The notes: generated by a model not told the origin, from the sequence alone. 64,000 bases of DNA from an uncultured Porphyromonadaceae bacterium (GCA_900541865.1 UQLO01000008.1:11825-75824), one strand, 5' to 3'; positions 18,191 through 27,251 are shown, counted from the stretch's first letter. Numbers and translations: made by a program.

Positions 18191-18613
18191 TCAATCAACG
18201 GCCGGTGGAGCTCTCAGCCCCGGGGCACGTCCTTGGGCGCACGGCAGCTTTACGCGCAGATGTCGCGGCCTGAAGAGGTGCACGGCACGGTCGGGAGGAG
18301 CCACGGCGGCCACCACGTCGGGCGCCACGGCAAGCAGAAGCATAGCCGGCTGGGCGGCGACAATCTTCTTGGCGAAAGTGAAGAGACCGACATGGCCGCA
18401 CCCGTGAAAATGGAGGCCGTCGGAATCGTGGCTGCAGAGACCGTTGTGGTCGCTATGCGAAATTGGGTCGGCTTCGGCGGCGGACTGCATGGCGTGCATG
18501 CTGACCTCGCAGCGCTTTCCTTCCTGGTGGTGGCAATGAGGCAGACCGCCGTGCACCAGCACAGCCAACAACCCCGCCACCAGGCACCAAATATGCAGCC
18601 ACTTACGCGTCAT
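18191..18613 (-). CDS. Small His/Cys-rich exported or membrane protein leading the efflux operon
   Basis: The protein has 140 residues. One N-terminal hydrophobic segment (WLHIWCLVAGLLAVLVHGGL) is followed by a dense His/Cys region, about residues 24-75 (PHCHHQEGKRCEVSMHAM, SHSDHNGLCSHDSDGLHFHG), then a second hydrophobic stretch (about 82-108) and a basic tail. I know no family name. It is the first gene of the operon, 52 bases before the adaptor, and sits right behind a promoter. A periplasmic metal-binding or metal-sequestering role is inferred from composition and position. Confidence 0.75.
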   Translation of the reverse strand: MTRKWLHIWCLVAGLLAVLVHGGLPHCHHQEGKRCEVSMHAMQSAAEADPISHSDHNGLCSHDSDGLHFHGCGHVGLFTFAKKIVAAQPAMLLLAVAPDVVAAVAPPDRAVHLFRPRHLRVKLPCAQGRAPGLRAPPAVD

Positions 18614-18629
18614 CCGGCAAATATTTTGC

Positions 18630-18637
18630 CAAAGTTA
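18630..18637 (-). promoter_or_regulatory. Promoter -7 box (TAACTTTG, minus strand) of the efflux operon
   Basis: The plus strand reads CAAAGTTA, i.e. TAACTTTG on the minus strand. The start codon of the His-rich gene (18613) is only 17 bases away, giving a leader of about ten bases. Confidence 0.65.
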
Positions 18638-18753
18638 GCAAAAAAAACCGACACAGCGGCATCTCCCGCAAAAAAGATTCGCTTTCGGCGGCACTAAGGC
18701 GCTATGGCCAGATATTTGGGTGGGAAGATGCGGAAAATTTGGAAAAAAATTTC

Positions 18754-18761
18754 TAACTTTG
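18754..18761 (+). promoter_or_regulatory. Promoter -7 box (TAACTTTG) for glnS
   Basis: TAACTTTG matches the Bacteroidetes consensus; the ATG lies 54 bases further at 18815. The -33 position is not a clear TTTG. The box lies about 120 bases from the divergent efflux promoter. Confidence 0.65.
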
Positions 18762-18814
18762 CAACTTGCAAGGCGCGTAAGAGCGCGCATTGACCATTCG
18801 ATCACAGCAACATT

Positions 18815-20521
18815 ATGGCAGACAAAGAAATAACCGAAGAAACCAAGCCCGCGGGCATGAATTTTGTAGAAGAGGAAGTGTACGCCGACCTTCAGGCCGG
18901 CAAGAACGGCGGCCGCCTGAGCACCCGTTTTCCCCCCGAGCCTAACGGCTACCTCCACATCGGCCACGCCAAGGCCATCTGTATGGACTTCGGCATCGCC
19001 GAGCGCTTCGGCGGCACCTGCAATCTGCGCTTCGACGACACCAACCCGGTGAAGGAAGACGTTGAGTACGTCGACTCTATCCGCGAAGACATCCACTGGC
19101 TGGGCTTCGACTGGGGCAATCGCGAATACTATGCGTCGGACTACTTTCCTCAGCTCTTCGACCTGGCCGTGCGCCTGATCAAGGAGGGCAAGGCCTACGT
19201 CGACGACCAAACCAGCGAAGAAATCGCCGCTCAGAAGGGCACTCCCACCACACCCGGCACACACAGCCCCTACCGCGATCGCACACCGGAGGAAAACCTC
19301 GACCTCTTCCTGCGCATGAACGCCGGTGAATTTGAGGAAGGCTCGCGCGTGCTCCGCGCCAAAATCGACATGGCATCGCCGAACATGCACTTCCGCGACC
19401 CCATAATGTACCGAATCATAAAGACGCCCCACCACCGCACCGGCACGACGTGGAAGGTATATCCTATGTACGACTTCGCCCACGGCCAGAGCGACTACTT
19501 CGAGGGCGTGACCCACTCGATATGCACGCTGGAGTTCGTTGTGCACCGTCCGCTCTACGAATACTTCGTCAAGGAGCTCGCCGACGAAACCTACTGCCCG
19601 CGCCAGATAGAGTTCAACCGCCTCAACCTCACCTATACGGTGATGAGCAAGCGCAAACTGCTCCAGTTGGTCAAGGAAGGCCTCGTGGCCGGTTGGGACG
19701 ACCCTCGCATGCCGACCATTTCGGGTATGCGCCGCCGCGGCTACACTCCGCGCAGCATACGCAACTTCATCGACACCATTGGCTACACCAAATATGAGGC
19801 CCTCAACAGCGTGAGCCTGCTCGAACATGCCGTACGCGACGACCTCAACCGCATAGCCACCCGCGCCATGGCCGTGCTGAATCCTCTGAAGGTGACCATC
19901 ACCAACTACCCCGAGGATAAGGTAGAGACCATGAGCCTGGAGAACAACCCCGAAGATCCCGAATCCGGCTCGCACGACGTGCCTTTCAGCCGCGAGCTCT
20001 ACATAGAGCGCGACGACTTCATGGAGAATCCTCCCAAGAAGTTCTTCCGTCTGGCTCCCGGCGCCGAGGTGCGCCTCAAGAGCGCTTACATTATTAAATG
20101 TGAGAACGTAATCAAGGACGCCGATGGCAATATCACCGAAATCGAGTGCACCTACGACCCGGACACCCTCAGCGGCATGCCCGGCGCAGCCCGCAAGGTG
20201 AAGGGCACCCTGCACTGGGTAAGCGCGCGCCACGCCCGCGACATCGAAGTGCGCCTCTACGACCGCCTCTTCAACGTAGAGAACCCCGCGGCCGAGACCG
20301 ACCGCGACTTCCGCGAGCTGCTCAATCCGGACTCGCTGCGCACCCTGACCGGCGTAAAGGCCGAGCCTTTCATCGTGGAAAACGCTCAGCCCGGCACCAA
20401 GTTCCAGTTCCAGCGTATCGGATACTTTACTCCCGATGCCGACTCCACGGCGGAAGCTCCGGTGTTCAACCGCACCATAGCCCTGAAAGACACCTGGGAA
20501 AAAGTTCAAAAGAACAGTTAA
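18815..20521 (+). CDS. glnS: Glutamine-tRNA ligase
   Basis: The protein has 568 residues, normal for GlnRS. It charges tRNA-Gln with glutamine in the cytoplasm. The class I signatures are present: HIGH at 48-51 in PPEPNGYLHIGHAKA, and VMSKR at 276-280 as the KMSKS loop. The C-terminal half has the two beta-barrel anticodon-binding domains of GlnRS/GluRS (for example KGTLHWVSARHARDIEVRLYDRLF). The 3' end overlaps the next start by one base (TAATG), which suggests coupled translation. Confidence 0.97.
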   Translation: MADKEITEETKPAGMNFVEEEVYADLQAGKNGGRLSTRFPPEPNGYLHIGHAKAICMDFGIAERFGGTCNLRFDDTNPVKEDVEYVDSIREDIHWLGFDWGNREYYASDYFPQLFDLAVRLIKEGKAYVDDQTSEEIAAQKGTPTTPGTHSPYRDRTPEENLDLFLRMNAGEFEEGSRVLRAKIDMASPNMHFRDPIMYRIIKTPHHRTGTTWKVYPMYDFAHGQSDYFEGVTHSICTLEFVVHRPLYEYFVKELADETYCPRQIEFNRLNLTYTVMSKRKLLQLVKEGLVAGWDDPRMPTISGMRRRGYTPRSIRNFIDTIGYTKYEALNSVSLLEHAVRDDLNRIATRAMAVLNPLKVTITNYPEDKVETMSLENNPEDPESGSHDVPFSRELYIERDDFMENPPKKFFRLAPGAEVRLKSAYIIKCENVIKDADGNITEIECTYDPDTLSGMPGAARKVKGTLHWVSARHARDIEVRLYDRLFNVENPAAETDRDFRELLNPDSLRTLTGVKAEPFIVENAQPGTKFQFQRIGYFTPDADSTAEAPVFNRTIALKDTWEKVQKNS

Positions 20522-21996
20522 TGGGATACAACGACGACGAAGAAGAAGAAAACAACGGCCGGCAGGCTCTCTACAACCGCTTCCGGGAGTCGCTGAGCCG
20601 TCCCGTCGGCGAACGCTATTTCGACGAAGACGAGCTGGTCGAAATCTTCGACTACGCCGGCGATATCGACGACGCCTACGTGCGCTTCGAGGCTCTATGC
20701 TGCGGCGCCCGCCTCTACCCGGAGAGCACGGCTCTTGCCGACCGGCGCGCCCTGCTCTATCTCGACGAGGACGACTCCGACCAGCTCGCCACGGCATACC
20801 TCGCCGACAATCCCGGGCTGAGCACTCCAATTGCCGACATAGTCAAGCTCGAAGTGAACCGTCCGGCACCCGAGCAGGGCGCCGAGGCTCTGGAGTTCCT
20901 CATCAGCCAGTACGAACGTCTTGGCGACGAGGAAATCATCCGCTTTGTCAACCTTGCCGTCGACCTGGAGCAGTACGACTGGCTTGTGGCCAATCTGGAC
21001 ACACTGCGCTCCAAGAGCAACTTCCTGCCCTCACTTCTCTTCGAGGTCATCACCGAGGCCGACGGCCAGGGCGACTTCGACACCATGACAGCCCTTGCCG
21101 ACGAGCTCATCGAGCAGGAACCCTTCTCGGTGACTTACTGGACGGCCCTCTTCCGCGGCCACGCCCGCGCCGGACATGAGGAGGAGGCCCGCGCCGCCTT
21201 CGACTATGCCAAAGCTCTTGCGGCAGACAATCCGACCGACATCGACTGGCTCTGCGAGACGGTATTCTCCTTCGCTCCCTACCTCCGGCGCGAAACCATC
21301 GAGCTGCTGGAGACCGCAATGGAGAAAGACCCCAACGATTTTCGGTTCGCCGACATTAGGTGCGGCCTGCTTATGCAAAGCGGCGACTCCGCCGCCGCCG
21401 TGCAGGGCGTAAAAGACTTTCTGGACCGCAACCCCGGCAACTACACGGCCCTGCGCCGACTGCTGAGCACCAACGCCCGCGACGTCTACCCCTACATCGA
21501 AGCATTCTACCACGCCGTGCCCACCGGCTTCGGCCCCGACGCCGCCGACGAGATAGTGAGCCAGCTACACCTCCAGGGAGCAGTTCGCACCCTCAACGAC
21601 TTCATCACCGCATACTCCATCCACGAGACGACCAACATGGACCACACCGCAGCCTGGGTGGAGGCGCTCTACGCCATGGAGCGCTACGACGAGGTTGTCA
21701 AAATGGTCAAGGCGCTCCCCGCCTATGGAGCCATCATCATCAACGTGCCCCTCAAAGGCGCTTCGTTTGCAGTGGCCACCCTGATGTCGGCAATGAAGAC
21801 CGGCGACCAACAATTTGCCAACGACTTCATAGAGCTGACGCGCCCCACCTTCGAGGCCATGCTGCAGGCCACGCCCCTGCCGATACGCCTTGCCGTCAAG
21901 AGCGTGCTCGGCCTCTACGACACGGCAGGACGCCACGGCGCCGACGATAAATTCTTCTGGGAGTACCACGACCCGTTCAAAATGGGCAAACTCTGA
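20521..21996 (+). CDS. Helical-repeat (TPR-like) protein, function unknown
   Basis: The protein has 491 residues from the ATG that overlaps the glnS stop. The open frame runs further upstream inside glnS, but that part is only a shadow of glnS. The N-terminus is strikingly acidic (MGYNDDEEEENN). The rest is alternating amphipathic helices with TPR-like spacing (for example TYWTALFRGHARAGHEEEAR and DSAAAVQGVKDFLDRNPGNY). No signal peptide or membrane helix is visible, so it is probably cytoplasmic. A protein-interaction scaffold is the likely role; a link to translation is suggested only by the coupling to glnS. Confidence 0.8.
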   Translation: MGYNDDEEEENNGRQALYNRFRESLSRPVGERYFDEDELVEIFDYAGDIDDAYVRFEALCCGARLYPESTALADRRALLYLDEDDSDQLATAYLADNPGLSTPIADIVKLEVNRPAPEQGAEALEFLISQYERLGDEEIIRFVNLAVDLEQYDWLVANLDTLRSKSNFLPSLLFEVITEADGQGDFDTMTALADELIEQEPFSVTYWTALFRGHARAGHEEEARAAFDYAKALAADNPTDIDWLCETVFSFAPYLRRETIELLETAMEKDPNDFRFADIRCGLLMQSGDSAAAVQGVKDFLDRNPGNYTALRRLLSTNARDVYPYIEAFYHAVPTGFGPDAADEIVSQLHLQGAVRTLNDFITAYSIHETTNMDHTAAWVEALYAMERYDEVVKMVKALPAYGAIIINVPLKGASFAVATLMSAMKTGDQQFANDFIELTRPTFEAMLQATPLPIRLAVKSVLGLYDTAGRHGADDKFFWEYHDPFKMGKL

Positions 21997-22023
21997 AAAC
22001 AAAAAAATAATCACTATGCAACA

Positions 22024-22070
22024 AAGTGTTTTACAGCGTATTATCCAAAAACATGCTGTAAAACATTTTT
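22024..22070 (+). terminator. Intrinsic terminator after the glnS operon
   Basis: An 11-bp perfect inverted repeat (TGTTTTACAGC at 22027-22037, GCTGTAAAACA at 22055-22065), extendable to 14 bp with one G.T pair, has a 17-nt loop and is followed by a run of T. Confidence 0.75.
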
Positions 22071-22086
22071 ATTTTGGGCCTCAATG

Positions 22087-22118
22087 TTTGTTTAGTTGAA
22101 AAATAGAAATTAACTTTA
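22087..22118 (+). promoter_or_regulatory. Promoter TTTG-N20-TAACTTTA for the small HTH-like gene
   Basis: A -33 TTTG at 22087-22090 and a -7 TAACTTTA at 22111-22118 are separated by exactly 20 bases, the usual spacing. The ATG at 22170 lies about 45 nt after the expected start site. Confidence 0.7.
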
Positions 22119-22169
22119 AGGCATCAAAACCATACAACCGTAAATATTCACCCGCAAAACTGACACAAT

Positions 22170-22427
22170 ATGAGCAAGACCATCACCTTCAACGAGCTCC
22201 GTCGCCTCAAAGACAGACTACCCGACGGCTCGATGCACAAGATCGCAGACAGTCTCAACACCACCGTTCAGACCGTACGCAACTACTTCGGTGGCAGCAA
22301 TTACGATTTCGGCAAGAACTGTGGTGTGCATATCGAACCGGGTCCCGACGGTGGCATCGTTGTCCTCGACGACAGCACCATCTACGACATGGCCGTCGAA
22401 ATCCTCAAGAGCCAGGAAGCTGAATAA
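22170..22427 (+). CDS. Small helix-turn-helix-like DNA-binding protein
   Basis: The protein has 85 residues. The segment MHKIADSLNTTVQTVRNYFGG (about 21-41) reads as a helix-turn-helix. It is followed by a short variable region and an acidic end (STIYDMAVEILKSQEAE). Proteins of this size and shape are conserved in Bacteroidales but I know no assigned function. It has its own promoter and a GC-rich hairpin behind it, so it is expressed separately from both neighbours. Confidence 0.75.
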   Translation: MSKTITFNELRRLKDRLPDGSMHKIADSLNTTVQTVRNYFGGSNYDFGKNCGVHIEPGPDGGIVVLDDSTIYDMAVEILKSQEAE

Positions 22428-22442
22428 CAAAGCTAACCCAGA

Positions 22443-22490
22443 CAACGCTCCGGGACGCGGCCGCTTTCGGTTGCGTCCCGTCGTTGCTTT
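22443..22490 (+). terminator. GC-rich hairpin after the small HTH-like gene
   Basis: CGGGACGC (22451-22458) pairs with GCGTCCCG (22473-22480), extended by outer CAACG/CGTTG. Only a short T-run (CTTTATC) follows, so termination is likely but not certain. Confidence 0.6.
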
Positions 22491-22564
22491 ATCCGCCGCA
22501 CTGCCGGCACCGCCTTTTCCCTCGTTCTCTGCAAGTTCCCTCTTTAACTGTTCTTAATCCCACC

Positions 22565-23671
22565 ATGCCGGAGGAACGCCTCATAACCCTTGCCATCCAC
22601 ACTTTCGACAAAGCGGTCGCCCTGCGCGCACTGCTTGAGAACGAAGGTATCGAAGTGGAGCTGCACAACGTCAATCTACAAGTTCCGGGACTTAGTTCCG
22701 GGGTCAGAGTGCGCATCCCCGAGAAGGATTTGGCCCTGGCTCTGCGCATCGTCGAAAACAAGGAGCTCTTCAGTCCGGAGGGTAGCGCCGAGCACATCGT
22801 TCTGGTGCCGGTCGACTTCAGCGAACATTCTTTCAAGGCCGTCGGCGTTGCGGCCGCTTTGGCCTCGCGCAGCAAAGCCAAGCTGCGTTTTCTCTACAGC
22901 TACATCGATCCCTACCTTGCGGGCTCGCTTCAGCTCAAGGACACTCTGAGCTACGACGACAGCGAACCTCGCGCACGCGCCATGCTCGGCGCCCACAGCG
23001 AGCGGCTGATGAGCAACTTCTGCGAGCGCGTGCGCAACGCCATGAAGCACGGCCACATGCCTCCGGCGCCTTTTTCGGCGCAGGTGATGGAGGGTGTGCC
23101 CGAAGACGCCATCGTAGAGCACGGCAAGCGCATCAACCCCACTATCGTAGTGATGGGCACCCGGGGTGCGGCCCGTAAGCAGGCCGAGATGATAGGCTCC
23201 ATCACCGCCGAGGTGCTCGACGAGGGGCTGTTCACTGTGCTGACCGTGCCGGAGCCGGCGGAGTCGGAGGCAGTGCTTACTCCGCGCAATATTCTCTTTT
23301 TCAGCAACCTCGACCAGGAAGATATACTGGCCATGGATGCCGTCTACCGCATTTTCGGCGGCACGGGCGTCAAGGTGACCATCATGCACGTGCCTTCGCG
23401 ACGCCGTTTTTCCGATTCGGGAGCCGGTAAGGCCCTCCACAAACTCAGCCAGTACTGCCGCGAGAATTTCGCCAACTACCACTTCATCAGCGTGCCGGTG
23501 AGCCCCGACGACTGCGAAAAGGCCTTCGCCAATTTGCAGCAGGGCGAGACTTTCGACCTCATAGTTGCCCCCAACCGGCGCCGCAATGCCTTCAGCCGCC
23601 TGCTAAACCCCGGGCTGGCCCATAAAATCATTTTTCAGACCGACGTGCCGATGCTGGTCATTCCGGTCTGA
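22565..23671 (+). CDS. Tandem universal stress protein with N-terminal DUF2007-like domain
   Basis: The protein has 368 residues from the ATG at 22565. The frame stays open for 27 codons upstream without any typical start context. Residues 1-75 (LAIHTFDKAVALRALLENEGIEV) resemble DUF2007-type putative signalling domains. Two UspA folds follow (about 78-225 and 235-368). The first keeps the ATP-binding motif G-2X-G-9X-G-S at 198-212 (GTRGAARKQAEMIGS); the second ends FQTDVPMLVIPV, a typical Usp last strand. It lies 57 bases before iorA on the same strand and may share its transcript. Confidence 0.85.
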   Translation: MPEERLITLAIHTFDKAVALRALLENEGIEVELHNVNLQVPGLSSGVRVRIPEKDLALALRIVENKELFSPEGSAEHIVLVPVDFSEHSFKAVGVAAALASRSKAKLRFLYSYIDPYLAGSLQLKDTLSYDDSEPRARAMLGAHSERLMSNFCERVRNAMKHGHMPPAPFSAQVMEGVPEDAIVEHGKRINPTIVVMGTRGAARKQAEMIGSITAEVLDEGLFTVLTVPEPAESEAVLTPRNILFFSNLDQEDILAMDAVYRIFGGTGVKVTIMHVPSRRRFSDSGAGKALHKLSQYCRENFANYHFISVPVSPDDCEKAFANLQQGETFDLIVAPNRRRNAFSRLLNPGLAHKIIFQTDVPMLVIPV

Positions 23672-23728
23672 CTCCAATGCGCACGTTATACCGGGCGCAC
23701 TGACACAGCCTAAAATCAAGCCATAACC

Positions 23729-25342
23729 ATGAACCACAGACAATTGCTCCTTGGCGACGAAGCCTTTGCCTTAGGGGCCATCAACGCCGGTCTCTCCGGG
23801 GCCTACGCCTACCCGGGCACGCCGAGCACCGAAATTCTCGAGTATATCCAGCTCAACCCCACGGCTCTCCGCAGGGGTCTACACTCCCACTGGTCGAGCA
23901 ACGAAAAAACGGCCGTCGAGGAGGCCCTTGGCATGTCGTTCTGCGGCAAACGCGCCATTGCGGCCATGAAACACGTTGGGCTGAACGTTGCCGCCGACCC
24001 CTTCGTGAACTCGGCCATGACGGGCGCTCACGGCGGACTCATCGTCGTTGCCGCCGACGACCCTTCGATGCATTCGTCGCAAAACGAACAGGACAGCCGC
24101 TTCTACGCCGCCTTCGCCCTTCTTCCGGCTCTTGAACCTTCGAGTCAGCAGGAGGCGTACGACATGGCGGCCTACGGCTTCGAGCTCTCCGAGCGCTTCG
24201 GGGTGCCGGTGCTTCTGCGCTTAGTGACGCGTCTTTCGCACTCCCGCGCCGTGGTTGAGGTTGCCGACGAGGCCGGCGCCGAAAAGGCACTCTCCTACCC
24301 CTCCGCTCCCCGCCAATGGGTGCTTATGCCGGGCAATTCGCGTCGCCGCTACCCCGAGCTGCTCAAGACCTACGCCGACCTTGAGAAGGAGGCCGACGCC
24401 TCTCCCTTCAACCGCTTCGAGGAGGCCGCCGGAGAGGCCCCCGAGGCTCTGCGAGGACTGGGTATCATCGCTTCGGGCATTGCGTATAACTACGTTCGGG
24501 AGGCTTTCGGCGGCAAGTGCCCCGTGCCTCTGGTTAAGGTGAGTCAATACCCTCTGCCAATGGGACTTATCGGCAAGCTTGCCGACAACTGCAAGCGCAT
24601 TATGGTCGTCGAGGAGGGTCAGCCCGTCATCGAGGAGCGTCTGCGCGGCCTGGATGTGGCCCCCGGACGTATAATAGGCAAACTCGATGGACATCTGCCC
24701 CGCACGGGCGAGCTTACGGTCGACAGTGTGCGGACCGCGCTCGGAATCGCCGTTCCGACCGGCGAGGCCGTTCCGGCTGTTGTGATGCCGCGGCCACCGG
24801 CCCTCTGTCAGGGCTGCGGCCACCGCGATGTGTTCAACGCCCTCAACAAAGCTCTCGAGAGCTACCCCTCGCCCAAGGTGTTCGGCGACATCGGCTGCTA
24901 CACGCTGGGCTACCTCTCGCCCTTCCATGCAATCGACACAGTAGTGGATATGGGAGCCTCCATCACCATGGCAAAGGGGGCTGCCGACGCCGGCCAGCAC
25001 CCTGCAGTGGCCGTGATCGGCGATTCAACATTTACCCACAGCGGAATGACGGGCCTGCTTGACGCCATAAACGAAAACTCGCCGATCACCGTGATAATCA
25101 GCGACAACCTAACCACCGGCATGACGGGCGGCCAGGACAGCCAGGGCACGGGCAAACTGCGCGACATCTGTCTGGGCCTCGGCGCCGACCCCGACCACGT
25201 GATAGAGGCGGAGTCGCTGCCGCGAAATGTGGCCGCGCTGACAGAAATGTTCCGGCGCGAGATAGACCACAACGGCCTCTCGGTGATAATTTCGGCCCGC
25301 GAGTGTATCCAGACCGCACGGCGCCACGCTAAAAAACCTTAA
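23729..25342 (+). CDS. iorA: Indolepyruvate ferredoxin oxidoreductase, alpha subunit (no ferredoxin domain)
   Basis: The protein has 537 residues. The N-terminal pyrimidine-binding domain (GAYAYPGTPSTEI) and C-terminal TPP-binding domain (CQGCGHRD, GDIGCYTLGYLSPFHAID, GDSTFTHSGM ... NLTTGMTGGQ) are both present. With IorB it oxidises aryl-pyruvates (from Trp, Phe, Tyr) to aryl-acetyl-CoA and reduces ferredoxin. Archaeal IorA carries two [4Fe-4S] clusters in a C-terminal ferredoxin-like domain; here the protein stops right after the segment SARECIQTARRHAKKP, where that domain would begin. An external electron carrier must serve instead. iorB starts 12 bases after the stop codon. Confidence 0.9.
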   Translation: MNHRQLLLGDEAFALGAINAGLSGAYAYPGTPSTEILEYIQLNPTALRRGLHSHWSSNEKTAVEEALGMSFCGKRAIAAMKHVGLNVAADPFVNSAMTGAHGGLIVVAADDPSMHSSQNEQDSRFYAAFALLPALEPSSQQEAYDMAAYGFELSERFGVPVLLRLVTRLSHSRAVVEVADEAGAEKALSYPSAPRQWVLMPGNSRRRYPELLKTYADLEKEADASPFNRFEEAAGEAPEALRGLGIIASGIAYNYVREAFGGKCPVPLVKVSQYPLPMGLIGKLADNCKRIMVVEEGQPVIEERLRGLDVAPGRIIGKLDGHLPRTGELTVDSVRTALGIAVPTGEAVPAVVMPRPPALCQGCGHRDVFNALNKALESYPSPKVFGDIGCYTLGYLSPFHAIDTVVDMGASITMAKGAADAGQHPAVAVIGDSTFTHSGMTGLLDAINENSPITVIISDNLTTGMTGGQDSQGTGKLRDICLGLGADPDHVIEAESLPRNVAALTEMFRREIDHNGLSVIISARECIQTARRHAKKP

Positions 25343-25354
25343 GTACCCATAACC

Positions 25355-25933
25355 ATGAATATCAATATAATACTCGCCGGTGTAGGCGGCCAGGGAATTC
25401 TCACCATAGCCAACGTGCTGGGTATGGCTGCCCTTGAGCAGGGTTTATACCTCAAGCAGGCCGAAGTGCACGGCATGAGCCAGCGCGGAGGCGACGTGCA
25501 GAGCAATCTCCGCATATCCTCGGAGCCTATCCACTCCGACCTCATCCCCCTTGGAGGGGCCGACCTGATTATCTCCATGGAGCCTATGGAGGCTCTCCGC
25601 TATCTGCCCTATCTTCGCGAGGGCGGCGTTGTGGTTACCAACACCACTCCCTTCATCAACATTCCCGACTACCCCGGCGAAGAAGCTCTCGCCGAAGCCT
25701 ACGCCAATCTGGGCTGCCGCTGCGAGCAGGTCGACGCCGACGCTCTGGCCAAAGAGGCCGGCAGCCCACGGTCGGCCAATATAGTTCTGCTGGGCGCAGC
25801 CGCCCCCTTCCTGGGTATGGAGACCGGACTGATAGAAGACGCCGTTGCCAAGCGTTTCATAACCAAAGGACAAGCCGTCGCCGACGCTAACCTCAGCGCC
25901 TTCCGCCTCGGCTTTGCCGCAACGACAAAATAA
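25355..25933 (+). CDS. iorB: Indolepyruvate ferredoxin oxidoreductase, beta subunit
   Basis: The protein has 192 residues, normal for IorB. It starts INIILAGVGGQGILTIANVLG and contains AEVHGMSQRGGDVQSNLR, both signatures of the gamma/beta domain of 2-oxoacid:acceptor oxidoreductases. It pairs with IorA to form the heterodimeric active enzyme. The next gene begins 7 bases after its stop. Confidence 0.93.
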   Translation: MNINIILAGVGGQGILTIANVLGMAALEQGLYLKQAEVHGMSQRGGDVQSNLRISSEPIHSDLIPLGGADLIISMEPMEALRYLPYLREGGVVVTNTTPFINIPDYPGEEALAEAYANLGCRCEQVDADALAKEAGSPRSANIVLLGAAAPFLGMETGLIEDAVAKRFITKGQAVADANLSAFRLGFAATTK

Positions 25934-25940
25934 CTCCGCC

Positions 25941-27251
25941 ATGCTACCACTGACCGAACAACAGCTCAACAGCATAATGGAGCGGCTCAATATAGCCAGC
26001 CTCTCCGAAGCAACTATACGCCAGATAGTTGCCGTTGCCGCCGCAGCCGAAAAAGAGGCCGGTGAGCCTTTTCTCCACCTCGAAGTCGGCAATCCCGGCC
26101 TACCGCCTAATGTCGTTGGCGTGACCGCCGAGCGCGAGGCCCTTGAAGCGGGCGTGGCCGCTCAGTATCCCCCCATCATGGGCGTTGATGAGCTTAAAAA
26201 AGCCGGTTCACGCTTCGTCAAAGCCTTTCTTAACGTCGATGTTGCCCCGGCCCATATAGTTCCCTCGGTAGGTTCCATGCAGGGCAGCTTCTGCATGATG
26301 CTCCTTCTGAGCTACCGCGACCCCGAGCGCGACACTATGCTCTACCTCGACCCCGGTTTCCCTCCGCAGCATCTGCAGGCTAAGCTGGTAGGCCTCCGCC
26401 AGGAGAGTTTCGACATTTACTCCTACCGAGGCGACGCGCTGGAGGCTAAACTGGAGGCGGTGCTGGCTTCCGGGAGGGTAACAGCGATGCTCTACTCCAA
26501 CCCCAACAACCCCGCCTGGACCAACTTCACCGAGCGCGAGCTGGAAATTATAGGCCGGCTGGCAACGAAGTACGACGTAATCGTGCTCGAGGACCTCGCC
26601 TACATGGGAATGGACTTTCGGCGCGACTGCGGCACTCCCGGCCGTGAGCCTTTCATACCCAGCGTGGCGCACTACACCGACAACTGGGTGCTTTTGGTAT
26701 CCGGCTCTAAAATCTTCAGCTATGCCGGCCAGCGGGTTGCCCTGGTTTGCATGAGCGACAGCGTTTTCAACCGCCACGACCCTGCTCTGGAGGCCTTTTT
26801 CGGCATGAAAGGTCTCGGCAACGCATATATTTTCGGCGTGGTCTACGCGGTTTCGTCGGGCGTGTGCCATTCGGCCCAGATAGCCATGGCCGCCATGCTC
26901 AACGCCGCCGCCGACGGTCAACTTAACTTCGTTGGCGACTGCCGCGAGTACGAACGCCGCTGCCGTCGCGCCAAAAAGAGCTTTGAGGATGCCGGTTTCC
27001 GACTGGTCTACAGCACCGACGACGGCGCTCCCGTCTCCGACGGCTTCTTCTTCACCTCCACCTACGGCGATATGGACAGCGAAAGCCTCCAACGCGCCCT
27101 TATGCGCCACGGCGTGGCCTCCATCTCCCTTCCCGGCACCGGTAGCAGCATGCACGGCCTGCGTATTTGCGTGAGCCGCCTTGCCTCCGACGCCGATATC
27201 GAAACCCTCGACAAACGACTCAAAGCCTTCGCCAATGAACAAGCACATTGA
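25941..27251 (+). CDS. PLP-dependent class I aminotransferase in the ior cluster
   Basis: The protein has 436 residues from the ATG just after iorB. Fold type I motifs: SNPNNPAW, EDLAYMGMDF, and SGSKIFSYAGQR with Lys257 as the PLP Schiff-base lysine. From its place between iorAB and a CoA-transferase gene I infer that it supplies aryl-pyruvates from aromatic amino acids. The family alone does not prove the substrate. Its last 17 bases overlap the start of the next gene. Confidence 0.87.
   Translation: MLPLTEQQLNSIMERLNIASLSEATIRQIVAVAAAAEKEAGEPFLHLEVGNPGLPPNVVGVTAEREALEAGVAAQYPPIMGVDELKKAGSRFVKAFLNVDVAPAHIVPSVGSMQGSFCMMLLLSYRDPERDTMLYLDPGFPPQHLQAKLVGLRQESFDIYSYRGDALEAKLEAVLASGRVTAMLYSNPNNPAWTNFTERELEIIGRLATKYDVIVLEDLAYMGMDFRRDCGTPGREPFIPSVAHYTDNWVLLVSGSKIFSYAGQRVALVCMSDSVFNRHDPALEAFFGMKGLGNAYIFGVVYAVSSGVCHSAQIAMAAMLNAAADGQLNFVGDCREYERRCRRAKKSFEDAGFRLVYSTDDGAPVSDGFFFTSTYGDMDSESLQRALMRHGVASISLPGTGSSMHGLRICVSRLASDADIETLDKRLKAFANEQAH

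Noticed and set aside
20146..20520. Upstream extension of the helical-repeat gene inside glnS
   Set aside because: Its translation is basic, Pro/Arg-rich shadow sequence; the ATG overlapping the glnS stop is the natural start.
18635..20830. 731-codon frame on the minus strand opposite glnS
   Set aside because: The opposite strand encodes a clear GlnRS; this frame has no family features and starts inside the helical-repeat gene.
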